In this document: positions 8,628-19,070 of the stretch, piece after piece | Layout: each line of letters starts with the position of its first letter | Position numbering within the stretch: position 1 is the first letter of the stretch | The notes under the pieces: generated by a model | Told to the model about the DNA's origin: nothing | Databases searched by the model: none | What the model saw: only the letters and a program-made list of their open reading frames with translations | Assembly: GCA_029245825.1 (NCBI GenBank) | Contig: JAQWON010000051.1 | Span: 1-29,048 of the forward strand | Origin: Flavobacteriaceae bacterium | Lineage (GTDB): Bacteria > Bacteroidota > Bacteroidia > Flavobacteriales > Flavobacteriaceae | Direction: 5' to 3' | Length of the DNA stretch: 29,048 nucleotides | Position numbers and translations under genes: made by a program

Positions 8628-11600
8628 GTGAAAAGGATAAAAACTTATATAACTCTTGTCATAATATTTCTCTTATTTAATTCATGCAATAATTCAAAGC
8701 TTTTTAGCTTAGAGAGTGATTCGTCTGGGGTAATATTTGAAAATAAACTAGAGTATACTGAAGAATTCAATCCCTATACCTACAGAAATTTTTACAATGG
8801 CGGAGGGGTTGCTCTTGGAGATATAAATAACGATGGCCTAATAGATATTTATCTTACAGGGAATATTGTTGACAATAAAATGTTTTTAAATAAAGGTGCT
8901 TTTCAATTTGAAGACATAACAAAAGCTTCTGGGCTAGAATGTCCAAATGTTTGGTCAACAGGCGCAACTTTTGCAGACATTAATGGAGATGGTTTACTAG
9001 ATCTATACATTTGCAAATCTGGTGCTCCAGGAGGAGAAAATAGGCACAATGAACTATTTATTAATAATGGTGATCTAACTTTTAGTGAAGAGTCAAAAAA
9101 GTATAATTTAGATATTTTAGGTCTCTCAGTCCATGCAGCTTTTTTTGATTATGATAAAGATGGAGATTTAGACTGTTATATTCTAAATAATTCGATTAGA
9201 TCCATTGGAGGATATGACCTTATTAAAGATCAGAGAGAAATTGCAGATCCAGAAGGTCAGGGAAACAAATTATTAGAAAATAGAGATGGAAAATTTGTTG
9301 ACGTAACACAAAGTGCTGGAATTTATTCAAGTAAAATTGGATTTGGTCTTGGAATAACTCTTAGTGATTATAATAATGATGGATGGACAGATCTTTTTAT
9401 ATCCAATGATTTTTTTGAGAAAGATTATTTATATATCAATAATCAAGATGGTACATTTTCAGAAGAGTCTGAGAATTTTTTTCAGTCCCTTTCTTTAGGT
9501 TCTATGGGTGCAGATTCATCAGATTTAGACAACGATCTTTTAACAGATCTAATTGTAACTGAAATGCTTCCAAAATCTTTAAAAAGAAAAAAAACAAAGG
9601 CTATATATGAGTCATGGGACAAATATTCACTTGCTAACTCAAAAGGGTATTATCACCAATTTCCAAGAAATGTTCTGCAAAGAAATTACGGACCAAGTGG
9701 ATTTTTAGAAATTGGGAGATACTCCGGCGTTTCTGCAACTGACTGGAGCTGGGCGTCTATGATCTTTGACATGGACAATGATGGACTAAGAGATGTTTTC
9801 ATTGCAAATGGGATTTATAAAGATTTGTTAGATCGTGATTATCTAGCTTACATGGCTAATACAGAAAGGATCAGGAATATGATAAAAAAAGAAGAAGAGG
9901 TAATCAAAAAGTTGATAGATATAATGCCATCCAAAGCGATAAAAAACATTGCCTATAAAAACAATGGGGAATTTAATTTTACTGATTTTTCTGATCCTTG
10001 GGGTTTTGACCTACCCACTTTTAGTAATGGAATGTCCTATGGGGATCTAGATAATGACGGAGATCTAGACATTGTGATAAACAATGTGAATATGCCTGCT
10101 TTAGTATATAAAAACAATAGTAATATTGATGAAAATAAAAGCATCTCATTTGAGTTAATTGGAAAAGAAAAAAATAAAAATGCTGTCGGGTCAAAAATTA
10201 TTATAAAATATGCCAATAATAAACAAAGCATGATTGAAAATTTTCCATCAAGAGGTTTTCAATCCTCAATTCCCAACAGATTGCATTTCGGGGTTGGTAA
10301 TGTAAAAGAAATTGATTCAGCAATTATTTACTGGCCAAATAACAAAGTTTCTTATCACACAAATTTAGAAACCAATAAAACACATAAAATAAAGCAAGAG
10401 GAAAGTAAGTATGAATATTTTGACATAGCAAATTATTCAGATTTAAACCTAAAACTAAATGAAATCGAATTATTTAATTTCAAGCACAATGAAAATAAAT
10501 TCATAGACTTTAATAAAGAGCGTCTTTTAACACAGATGTATAGTAATGAAGGACCTGCTTTGGCAAGCGGAGATATAAATAATGATGGTGTCATTGATTT
10601 TTTTATAGGAGGAGCCAAAGGAGAAAGCTCAGCAATTTTTGTATCAATAGATAATCAATATGAAAAAATAATTGACCCGTTTTCAAAAAAATCAGCAACA
10701 GAGGATGTTATCGCTGAATTTTTTGATAGTGATAATGATGGAGATTTAGATTTGTATGTCGGATCTGGAGGAAAGGCATTTTCCATGTACAATCAGAATT
10801 TAAATGATCGTCTCTACATTAATGATGGCAAGGGAAAATTTGTTTTATCTACAAACTCTTTTGAATTTGAAAACCCTATCTCAACTGGGGCAGTTGCAAT
10901 TGATGATTATAACAATGATGGTTTACTTGATTTATTTATTGGAGAAAGATTTAATCCTGATCTCTATGGAATTCCTGTGTCTGGACACCTTTTTGAAAAT
11001 AAGGGAGGAAATAAATTTGTTAAAGTTGAACAAAAAGCCCTAAAGGAATTAGGATTGATAAAATCAGCAAGTTGGACAAATCTTAACAATGATAAATTTC
11101 CTGACCTAATTGTTGCAGGAGAATGGATGCCGATAAAAATATTTATAAATAAAAATGGAGTTTTAAAAGATTACACAAAGGAATTTGGTCTTTCTAACTC
11201 AAATGGCATGTGGAATAAAATAAATATAATAGATATTGATAAGGATGGAGATATGGATATTTTGGCTGGGAATCTTGGAACAAATAATTTCTTTTCTCCA
11301 AATATGAAACTCTATATAAATGACTTTGACAAAAATGGTTTTTACGAACAAATACTTTGTGAGAAAATTGGAAATTCCTATTTCCCGATTTTAGATAAAG
11401 ATGATTTGATCAATCAAATGCCTAGTCTTAAAAAGCAACTTTTTTACTATAAGGATTACTCTGATGCTTCAATAGATAAAATTTTTAGCCCAGATCTGTT
11501 AAATAAATCTACTGTGTTAGATATAAAAACACTCGAATCAGCTATTTATATAAATAATAATGGCAAATTCAATAAAATTTCTCTGCCATCAGAGATTAAT

Positions 11601-11891
11601 TATTCACCAGTATTTGATATTATAAATTATCAACCAAGTGATAAGAATATTACAAAATTAATTTTTGGCGGTAATCAGTATTTGGTTAAACCTCAATTTG
11701 GAAGACATGATAGTTCAAAAGGATGGATAATAGATGTTAAAAAAGATCAAGATGAATTAATCTTTACAAATTTAAAGTCACTTAATATTGAAGGGCAAAT
11801 TCGTAAATTTGAATTAATTTCTTTAGGAAAAGAAAAAATATTAATCACTGGAATAAATAATAAAGCTGTTAAATTTTATGAAATTAAATAA
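8628..11891 (+). CDS. FG-GAP/VCBS-repeat lipoprotein with ASPIC/UnbV domain (paralog 1)
   Basis: A giant lipoprotein of 1,087 residues from the GTG at 8628. That start gives a compact signal, MKRIKTYITLVIIFLLFNSC, with the lipid cysteine at 20; a TTG three codons upstream (8619) would also be open but adds nothing. About seven FG-GAP/VCBS repeats fill the first half, each with a calcium-site-like motif such as GDINNDGLIDIYL, DYDKDGDLDCYI or DLDNDGDLDIVI. An ASPIC/UnbV domain follows at about 519-589 (KNAVGSKI...SRGFQSS...LHFGVG), then about five more repeats (for example DSDNDGDLDLYV, DIDKDGDMDIL). This predicts two beta-propellers joined by UnbV. Such CRTAC1-like proteins are sometimes labelled 'RNA-binding' without basis. 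The likely place is the outer membrane, with ligand or glycan binding or structural roles; no catalytic residues are recognised. It overlaps the next gene by 14 bases. Confidence 0.92.
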   Translation: MKRIKTYITLVIIFLLFNSCNNSKLFSLESDSSGVIFENKLEYTEEFNPYTYRNFYNGGGVALGDINNDGLIDIYLTGNIVDNKMFLNKGAFQFEDITKASGLECPNVWSTGATFADINGDGLLDLYICKSGAPGGENRHNELFINNGDLTFSEESKKYNLDILGLSVHAAFFDYDKDGDLDCYILNNSIRSIGGYDLIKDQREIADPEGQGNKLLENRDGKFVDVTQSAGIYSSKIGFGLGITLSDYNNDGWTDLFISNDFFEKDYLYINNQDGTFSEESENFFQSLSLGSMGADSSDLDNDLLTDLIVTEMLPKSLKRKKTKAIYESWDKYSLANSKGYYHQFPRNVLQRNYGPSGFLEIGRYSGVSATDWSWASMIFDMDNDGLRDVFIANGIYKDLLDRDYLAYMANTERIRNMIKKEEEVIKKLIDIMPSKAIKNIAYKNNGEFNFTDFSDPWGFDLPTFSNGMSYGDLDNDGDLDIVINNVNMPALVYKNNSNIDENKSISFELIGKEKNKNAVGSKIIIKYANNKQSMIENFPSRGFQSSIPNRLHFGVGNVKEIDSAIIYWPNNKVSYHTNLETNKTHKIKQEESKYEYFDIANYSDLNLKLNEIELFNFKHNENKFIDFNKERLLTQMYSNEGPALASGDINNDGVIDFFIGGAKGESSAIFVSIDNQYEKIIDPFSKKSATEDVIAEFFDSDNDGDLDLYVGSGGKAFSMYNQNLNDRLYINDGKGKFVLSTNSFEFENPISTGAVAIDDYNNDGLLDLFIGERFNPDLYGIPVSGHLFENKGGNKFVKVEQKALKELGLIKSASWTNLNNDKFPDLIVAGEWMPIKIFINKNGVLKDYTKEFGLSNSNGMWNKINIIDIDKDGDMDILAGNLGTNNFFSPNMKLYINDFDKNGFYEQILCEKIGNSYFPILDKDDLINQMPSLKKQLFYYKDYSDASIDKIFSPDLLNKSTVLDIKTLESAIYINNNGKFNKISLPSEINYSPVFDIINYQPSDKNITKLIFGGNQYLVKPQFGRHDSSKGWIIDVKKDQDELIFTNLKSLNIEGQIRKFELISLGKEKILITGINNKAVKFYEIK

Positions 11892-12462
11892 GATTATTTT
11901 TTGTCTTTTAATTCTTACTCCCTTTTTAGCTTGTGAAGTAGAATCAGAATACAGCAAGCTCCTAAAAAAAGAACTTAAATCAGGTAAGTCATTTAATGAC
12001 TTAGTTTTAGGATTAAAAATAGGTCAAACAAAGGATGATTTTTATAAAATATGTGCTGATTTAAACAAGAAAAAACTAATTACTTCTGGAGCCAGAAGTC
12101 TTTATCCAGAATATATTTTATATCCTAAAGATTCGATTGAAAATGGAAAAAAAATCAGGATGTCATTTATGGGAATATTTGATGATGATAGGATTATGAA
12201 AGGCATGGATATTAGATTTAATTACTATTCATGGATAGCATGGAGAGAAGAATATAATTCAGACAACTTAATTAACGAAATAAAAGATACTTTACAATTA
12301 TGGTATCCTGGAAATAATTTTATTGAAATTGATTTAAAATTAGACTCTAAGAATAATTTTGCATACGTTAAGATAGATGGAAACAGACAGATAACAATGT
12401 ATAAAATAGATGGAAGAGACGTTGCCGTAATAATTGAAGATCTATCTGAAAAAATTAATTAA
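11878..12462 (+). CDS. Small lipoprotein of unrecognised family
   Basis: This 194-residue protein begins MKLNKIIFCLLILTPFLAC, a good lipoprotein signal with Cys19 after FLA. I do not recognise the mature part. It is charged, rich in Lys, Asp, Ile and Asn, has no internal repeats or FG-GAP motifs, and contains the aromatic stretch RFNYYSWIAWREEY. The start codon lies inside the last codons of FG-GAP paralog 1 (14-base overlap), and paralog 2 follows after 6 bases, so it is translationally coupled and part of the same operon. Position suggests a partner, chaperone or accessory subunit for the giant lipoproteins. No function is claimed. Confidence 0.8.
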   Translation: MKLNKIIFCLLILTPFLACEVESEYSKLLKKELKSGKSFNDLVLGLKIGQTKDDFYKICADLNKKKLITSGARSLYPEYILYPKDSIENGKKIRMSFMGIFDDDRIMKGMDIRFNYYSWIAWREEYNSDNLINEIKDTLQLWYPGNNFIEIDLKLDSKNNFAYVKIDGNRQITMYKIDGRDVAVIIEDLSEKIN

Positions 12463-12468
12463 AATTAA

Positions 12469-15400
12469 ATGCAAAGTCTTTATAAATTTTTCTTTATTAC
12501 TCTAGTTTTTTTATTCTCCTGTGAAAATTCTAATCCTCTTTTTGAGTTAAAAAACAATGAAGAGATCGGCATTACTTTTTCTAATAATCTAGAGTTTGAT
12601 CAAAATTTTAACGTTTATCTCTACAGGAACTTTTATAATGGCGGAGGGGTTTCTTTAGGCGATATTAATAATGATGGAATGATAGATTTATATCTCACTT
12701 CTAATCAAAAAGAAAATAAATTATTTCTTAATCTTGGAAATTTTAAATTTAAAGATATTACTGAATCTGCTGGTGTTGGAGGAGAAAAAGCATGGTCAAC
12801 AGGAGTGACAATGGTAGATATAAATTCTGATGGGTTTTTGGATATATATGTCTGTAATTCAGGAGACATAAAAGGTGACAACAAACAAAATGAATTATTT
12901 ATAAATAATGGAGATTTATCTTTCACAGAATCAGCAGAGCAATATAATTTAGATGATAGAGGATATTCAACTCATGCAAGTTTTTTTGATTACGACAAAG
13001 ATGGAGATTTAGATGCTTATATGCTTAATAATTCCTACCAGTCCATAGCTTCTTTTAAACTGACAAGAAATGAAAGGCCTAATAGAGATCTTCTTGGAGG
13101 TGATAAATTAATGGAGAATAGGGATGGAAAATTTTTTGATGTTAGTAAAAAGGCTAACATTTATGGGAGTATAATAGGTTTTGGTCTGGGAGTTACTGTT
13201 GGTGATGTAAACAATGATGGCTGGGAAGATATTTTTGTTTGCAACGATTTTTTTGAAAGGGATTATCTCTATATCAATCAAAAGGATGGTACCTTCAGTG
13301 AAGAACTTACCTCCCAAATGAAATCCATTAGTGGTGCTTCAATGGGGGCTGATCTTGCTGATATTGATAATAATGGAACCAATGATATATTTGTAACAGA
13401 GATGCTCCCCTCTGATTATAAAAGACTTAAAACAGTTACAACATTTGAAGATTGGAACAAGTATCAGTATGTTTTAAAAAATGGCTACCATCACCAGTTT
13501 ACAAGAAATGTGCTGCATCTTAACAATAATAATGACACATTTAGTGAAATTGGAAGATTCTCAGGAGTGGCAGCATCTGACTGGAGTTGGGGTGCATTGT
13601 TCTTTGATATGGATAATGATGGACTTAAAGATCTATTTATTGCTAATGGAATATTCAGAGACCTAACAAATCAAGACTATCTTCAATACATTTCAAATAA
13701 AGAAGTAGTCAAATCAATTGTTGCAAATAATCAGGTTGATTACAAAAGATTAATTGAAATAATTCCCTCCGAAGCAGTTCCTAACCACTCTTATAAAAAT
13801 CTTGGCAAAACTAAATTTGAAAAATACACTAATTCTGGTCTTAATATTTCTAGTTTTTCTAATGGTGCTGCTTATGGAGACATTGACAATGATGGAGATC
13901 TAGATTTGGTGGTAAGCAATGTCAATATGCCTGTTTTTGTCTTTGAAAACAAACTGGATAAACAAGAAAATAACTATATAAAGTTTGAACTAGAAGGAAT
14001 TAACAAAAACAAAAATGCAATAGGAACAAAAATATATGTTAATACTGAAAATGAAACATATATTCAAGAGATCCAGCCTGTAAGAGGATTTCAATCATAG
14101 GTTGATGTGAGGCCTAATTTTGGAGTTGGATCTTCAAAAGAAGTAGACCTAGAAATTCTTTGGCCTTATGGCGGTAAAACTGTAATTAAAAAAGTAAAAG
14201 TTAACCAAACCATTAAATTAAAAGAATCTGACGCTATTTATAAAGAAAATATTTATGATGATGAGAAAAATCAAACTTTACTTTTTGAAAAAATAGAAAT
14301 GAAAAATGCATATGTCCATAAGGAAAATAGGTTTGTGGATTTTGATAAAGAGCGTCTTACATATCATATGTGCAGTACTGAAGGACCAAAACTTGCAAAA
14401 GGAGATATTAACGGAGATGGTTTATCTGATTTTGTAATATCGGCCTCAAAAGGATATAATCCCCAAATTTTTTTAGCTAACAATGATAGCTTTATTAAAA
14501 AAGAGTTTGATATTTCCTTTTTTGAAAAATATAAAGAATCTGAAAATTCTGAAGTTCTTCTTTTTGATGTAGACAATGATAAGGATTTAGACCTTTACCT
14601 TGCCAGCGGCGGTGTTGAAGTTGCCAGTTATTCCCAACAACTTTTTGATCGCCTTTTTATAAATGATGGGAAAGGTAATTTTTCAGATTCAAATCAAAAA
14701 CTTCCTGACAGTGAAAACAATATAAGTACCGGAGCAGTTACAAGTGCTGACATAGATGGTGATGGAGATTTAGACTTATTTGTTGGTGAAAGAATTAAAA
14801 TTGGGCAATATGGGTTGCCAGGGTCAGGATTCATATTAATTAATGATGGCATGGGCAATTTTACCAATGAAACTAATTTTAGAGCTCCTGATTTAATTAA
14901 TTTAGGAATGATCACTGATGCTTCTTTTATTGATATTGATTCTGATAAGGACAAGGATTTAATCGTAATTGGAGAATACATGGGCTTGAGAGTATTTGAA
15001 AATAAAAATGGTGTTTTTAATCCTGTATCTAATTCCCTGGAAAATGAAAAAGGATGGTGGAATACTATCCATTCTGAAGACATAAACAATGATGGGATCA
15101 TAGATCTAATTGTTGGAAATCATGGGTTAAATTCAAGATTTAAAGCAAGTAATAAAAATCCTATTAGACTGTTTTTTAATGATTTTGATAGAAATGGTTT
15201 TGGCGAAGGAATTATATCTTTTAGAGCTAAAGATGGGAAATATTATCCATATGCTCTCAGACATGATTTAATTGATCAAATAAAAAGTTTAAAGAAAAAA
15301 TTTCCTGATTATGAATCATTTAAAGATGCAGATATCTCAAAAATTTTCACTGAAAAAGAAATGCAAGGAGTTTTAATTTTTGATGCTACTAATCTGGAGA

Positions 15401-15753
15401 CCTCAATCTTCATAAACAAAGGAAATTTTGAATTTGAAAAAATTTCTTTACCTCAAGAGGTTCAATTTAGTCCTGTATATGCAATCAATACATCTGACTT
15501 TGATAATGATGGTGATAAAGATATAGTGATGGGAGGAAATTTATTCAATGTTAAACCTGAAGTTGGTATTTATGACGCCTCTTATGGAATTTATCTTGAA
15601 AACATTGATGGAAAGAGTTTTAATTTTCATCCCAGTGGCAAAGGTTTCTTTTTAAAGGGAGAGATTCGAGATATATTGATGATAAATGACAGTCAGATGC
15701 TAGTTACAAGAAACAAAGACAGTCTTACTATATATAATTTTAACCCTGAATGA
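12469..15753 (+). pseudogene. FG-GAP/VCBS + ASPIC/UnbV lipoprotein (paralog 2), interrupted by one in-frame TAG
   Basis: The frame spans 1,094 codons, the same length as its neighbours, with a TAG at codon 544 (14098-14100). The first part (543 residues) has a lipoprotein signal, MQSLYKFFFITLVFLFSC (Cys18), and the same repeats as paralog 1, including the FYNGGGVSLGDINNDG opening and ASDWSWG...DMDNDGL. It stops inside the ASPIC/UnbV domain right after VRGFQS. The same frame resumes with VDVRPNFGVG and runs intact through five further repeats to TGA at 15753. Paralogs 1 and 3 have serine at the TAG position, so a single C-to-A change in TCG would explain it. A GTG at 14107 could restart translation, but that product would lack a signal peptide. 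The 3' half shows no other decay, so the change is recent, a sequencing or assembly error, or read through. It overlaps paralog 3 by 4 bases (ATGA). Confidence 0.85.
14098..14100 (+). other. In-frame TAG within FG-GAP paralog 2
   Basis: The codon order is TTT CAA TCA TAG GTT GAT GTG AGG. In paralogs 1 and 3 the same place reads GFQSS, so the TAG replaces the second serine while the flanking frame and spacing to the FGxG motif stay unchanged. It is the only TAG found acting as a stop among the window's genes; all gene ends seen are TAA or TGA. Confidence 0.9.
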
Positions 15754-18700
15754 TAAATAACAATATTATATTTTTTTCATTATCTGTTTTTTTCTTTTTT
15801 GGATGTTCCCCCAAGGATAAAATATTTGAATCAACAATACCCTTTCGTTCTCTAAATTCTGATCAAACAGGAATAGATTTTTCTAATTCACTAGAATATA
15901 AAACTAAATTAAATATCATTGAATACCTCTATTATTATAATGGAGGAGGTGTTTCTGTAGGAGACATAAATAATGATGGATTAGAGGACATTTATTTTTC
16001 TGCAAATCTTTTACCTGATCGTCTCTATTTAAACCAGGGAAATTTAAAATTTAAGGATATAACTGTCGAAGCGGGTCTAAGCATTGAAAACAGCTGGTCA
16101 AATGGGGTTAACTTTGAGGACGTAAATTTAGATGGATTTCTTGATATATATGTAACAAAGGTAAGTCCCATAAGTCCAAAAAAATCTCATAATTTACTTT
16201 ACATAAATAATGGAAATTTAACCTTTACAGAAAGGTCTTCTGAATTTGGACTTGATTTTTCAGGATTTTCTACCCAGGCTACATTTTTAGATTATGATCG
16301 CGATGGTGATCTTGATGTTTATTTGCTTAATCATGCCATTCACAGTGTCAGAAGTTATGGAACATCTGAAAAAAGAGCTGAGTCAGATAGTCTTTCAGGA
16401 GACAAATTTTATGAAAATAAGCTTAATGAAATTGAAGGTGAATTTGTTGAAGTTACAAGGAAAGTTAATGTTTATGATAGTCCCTTGGGATATGGTCTTG
16501 CTATTACCGCCACAGATATAAATGATGATGGATGGCTTGATATATATGTTGGCAATGACTTTCACGAGAATGATTACATCTATATAAACAATAAAGACAA
16601 AACATTTAGCGAATCGATTAAAAAATCAATTTACCATTCAACCCATTTTACCATGGGTATAGATGTGGCTGATTTAAACTCAGATGGACATCAAGACATT
16701 TTCACTACAGATATGATGCCTTATGATCCGAAAATATTTTTGAAATCTGGTGGAGAGGATGAAGATCAGGTCAGTAGAATAAAAAAAGAGTTTGGTTTTG
16801 AACCTCAGTTTGCTCGAAATCACTTCCACCTAAACAGAGGTGATGGATCTTTTTCAGAGATAGCTCTTCTAACAAAAACATATGCTACTGACTGGAGCTG
16901 GGGAGTTTTATTACAAGATTTTGATGCTGATGGACTAAATGATATTTTCATCACAAATGGTATAGCGAAAAGACCTAACGATCTAGATTACATTAATTAT
17001 CTCAGCAATGTTGATTTTACTAAGTATAATAATTCTAGGCAAGATGAAATAAAGAAAAAACTTATTGATGAAATGCCAACTCTTAAAATTCCAAATATTT
17101 TATTTAGAAATCTGGGGAATCTTGAATTTGAAAATATAGATAAATCTTTTGTTGGTAAACCTTCATACACCAACGGAGCTGCTTATGCTGATTTAGATAA
17201 CGATGGTGATTTAGATATTGTGCTTAATAATCTAAACTCAAACTCAACTATTCTTGAAAACCTTTCAGAAAATAAAAACAGTCATATTTCAATAACTCTT
17301 AAAGGAGACAAAAACTATCCTATAACAAGGGGATCAAAGATTAAGATCTTTTCTGAAGAAAAACAGTGGGTAAGAGAAAACATAGTAACCCGTGGCTTTC
17401 AATCCTCCTCCTCTCACAAAGTTTATTTTGGACTTGGTGAAACAGGCCAAATAGATTCAATTGTTGTTAGATGGCCAGATGGTCTTTTTCAAACTGAAAA
17501 AAATATTGCAGTAAATCAAGAACTAATTATTAATAAAAGAAATGAGGGTAAGGCATCAAAAAATTTTGATGAAAAATCTTCAGAATTTTCTTTAAAAATT
17601 CTTCCGTTTAAACATAAAGAAAATGGTTTTTATGATTATGAAAGAGAGCGTTTAATTCCTGAAAGACTATCATATGAGGGGCCTGCAGGAGTTGTGGCTG
17701 ATTTTAATAATGATGGAATTGAAGATGTTTTTATTGGTGGTGCCCGTTATCAAAGTTCAAAAATATTTCTTGGTCTAAAAGATTTGAATTTTACGCCCCT
17801 GGAAATCCCTGATTTTAAGAGAGATAGTAAATATGAAGATATTGATGCTGCAACAATTGATATTGATAATGATGGTGATTTAGATTTATATGTTGTTAGT
17901 GGTGGAAGTGACCTGCAGGAGCTTGATGAAAATCTAATGGATAGAATATACTTAAATAATGGAAAAGGATTTTTTTCAAGATTACCAATTTCACTACCTC
18001 AAACAAATGGATCCTCTGTCTCAGTAAATGACTATAACAATGATGGTTATGAAGATCTTTTTATTGGAAGTAGATCAATTCCAGGATCTTATGGGCTAAG
18101 TCCATATAGTTTCATACTGAAAAACACTAAAAAAAATTCTTTTGAAATTATAATGAAAGAGAGGTTTGGAATGGTAACTGATAGTCAGTGGGCTGATGTT
18201 GATGGGGATTCAAATTTTGATCTTATAATGGTTGGCGATTGGATGCCTATTACAGTTGTGTTAAATAAGGGAAGCAACAATTTTCTTAATGCAACAGATC
18301 AACTTGGTCTTTTAAACACTAATGGATTATGGAATACCGTTTTGGTTGATGACATTAATTCTGATGGTAAAATTGATATTTTAGCAGGAAATTCCGGATC
18401 AAATTTTAAGTGGAAACCAAATAAGGAAAAGCCTGTTAAAATATACTTAGATGATTTTGATGAAAACCTTCAATTAGATCCAATAATTTTTTATGATTTT
18501 TTTGGAACATACGTCCCCTTTGCTTCAAAGGATAAACTTGATAAACAATTGCCTTATTTAAAAAAGAAATTTCCTAAATACATCAATTTTTCTAAGGTTA
18601 ATGATATAAAGAGTCTAACAGGAAAATCTGAAGATAGAATCCTTGAAACTAAAAGTATCTATGAATTAAGATCAACCTTATTTATTAATAATGGAGAAAA

Positions 18701-19004
18701 ATTTATTGGCAAACCCCTCCCCAAAGAGGCTCAATTTAGTTCCATAGAGGACTTCTTTTTTTTAAAAGACGATATTGCTAAACTATTTTACGTAGGAAAC
18801 TTTCATCAGTACGTAACAGAATTAGGAATCTCTTCTGCAAATCCTGGAGGAATTTTAAGTGATTGGGGTTCTGAAAATTTTAACGCCTCAAGATTTCTTC
18901 CTCTGCCAATGTCTATAAACGCTAGAAAAATTCTACCTATTGGAGAGGATAATTTCTTTATTTTAGCAAACGATGATTATATTTATATCCTTTCTAAAAA
19001 TTAA
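15750..19004 (+). CDS. FG-GAP/VCBS-repeat lipoprotein with ASPIC/UnbV domain (paralog 3)
   Basis: This 1,084-residue lipoprotein has a signal ending FFFFGC (Cys19). The layout equals paralog 1: an N-terminal propeller with repeats such as GDINNDGLEDIYF (about 71-83), DYDRDGDLDVYL and DINDDGWLDIYV, the shared block YATDWSWG...GLNDIFITNG (about 378-404), DLDNDGDLDIVL, an ASPIC/UnbV domain at about 526-596 (RGSKI...TRGFQSS...VYFGLG), then a second propeller and a conserved tail. It differs from paralogs 1 and 2 more than they differ from each other (for example YYYNGGG rather than FYNGGG, and no equivalent of their RNFYN), so it is the older branch. The ATG overlaps the stop of paralog 2, implying translational coupling. 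It probably sits in the outer membrane; ligand and activity are unknown. Confidence 0.93.
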   Translation: MINNNIIFFSLSVFFFFGCSPKDKIFESTIPFRSLNSDQTGIDFSNSLEYKTKLNIIEYLYYYNGGGVSVGDINNDGLEDIYFSANLLPDRLYLNQGNLKFKDITVEAGLSIENSWSNGVNFEDVNLDGFLDIYVTKVSPISPKKSHNLLYINNGNLTFTERSSEFGLDFSGFSTQATFLDYDRDGDLDVYLLNHAIHSVRSYGTSEKRAESDSLSGDKFYENKLNEIEGEFVEVTRKVNVYDSPLGYGLAITATDINDDGWLDIYVGNDFHENDYIYINNKDKTFSESIKKSIYHSTHFTMGIDVADLNSDGHQDIFTTDMMPYDPKIFLKSGGEDEDQVSRIKKEFGFEPQFARNHFHLNRGDGSFSEIALLTKTYATDWSWGVLLQDFDADGLNDIFITNGIAKRPNDLDYINYLSNVDFTKYNNSRQDEIKKKLIDEMPTLKIPNILFRNLGNLEFENIDKSFVGKPSYTNGAAYADLDNDGDLDIVLNNLNSNSTILENLSENKNSHISITLKGDKNYPITRGSKIKIFSEEKQWVRENIVTRGFQSSSSHKVYFGLGETGQIDSIVVRWPDGLFQTEKNIAVNQELIINKRNEGKASKNFDEKSSEFSLKILPFKHKENGFYDYERERLIPERLSYEGPAGVVADFNNDGIEDVFIGGARYQSSKIFLGLKDLNFTPLEIPDFKRDSKYEDIDAATIDIDNDGDLDLYVVSGGSDLQELDENLMDRIYLNNGKGFFSRLPISLPQTNGSSVSVNDYNNDGYEDLFIGSRSIPGSYGLSPYSFILKNTKKNSFEIIMKERFGMVTDSQWADVDGDSNFDLIMVGDWMPITVVLNKGSNNFLNATDQLGLLNTNGLWNTVLVDDINSDGKIDILAGNSGSNFKWKPNKEKPVKIYLDDFDENLQLDPIIFYDFFGTYVPFASKDKLDKQLPYLKKKFPKYINFSKVNDIKSLTGKSEDRILETKSIYELRSTLFINNGEKFIGKPLPKEAQFSSIEDFFFLKDDIAKLFYVGNFHQYVTELGISSANPGGILSDWGSENFNASRFLPLPMSINARKILPIGEDNFFILANDDYIYILSKN

Positions 19005-19070
19005 TATAGAAGTCAGAATTTTTTTAAAATTTACTTTTTTTTTAACTTTAATAAGTTATTACAATAGTTT

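Noticed and set aside
14098..14100. TAG read as pyrrolysine or a reassigned codon
   Set aside because: The paralogs have serine there, no pyrrolysine genes are in view, and zero TAG among 15 gene ends is too small a sample; kept only as something to test.
14694..15101. 135-residue minus-strand open frame inside FG-GAP paralog 2
   Set aside because: Mirror of the DxDxDG repeats on the other strand, which read as Ser/Pro/Ile-rich frames; similar shadows occur at 10433-10618, 12705-12926 and 14364-14576.
14107..15753. Second half of FG-GAP paralog 2 as an independent gene starting at GTG 14107
   Set aside because: It starts in the middle of the ASPIC/UnbV domain, has no signal peptide or ribosome-binding site, and is in the same frame as the first half, so one interrupted gene fits better.
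8628..19004. DNA-level tandem repeat or CRISPR-like array
   Set aside because: The repeated GAT/AAT/GGA-rich segments are codons of FG-GAP motifs; spacing and sequence vary, and they stay in frame.
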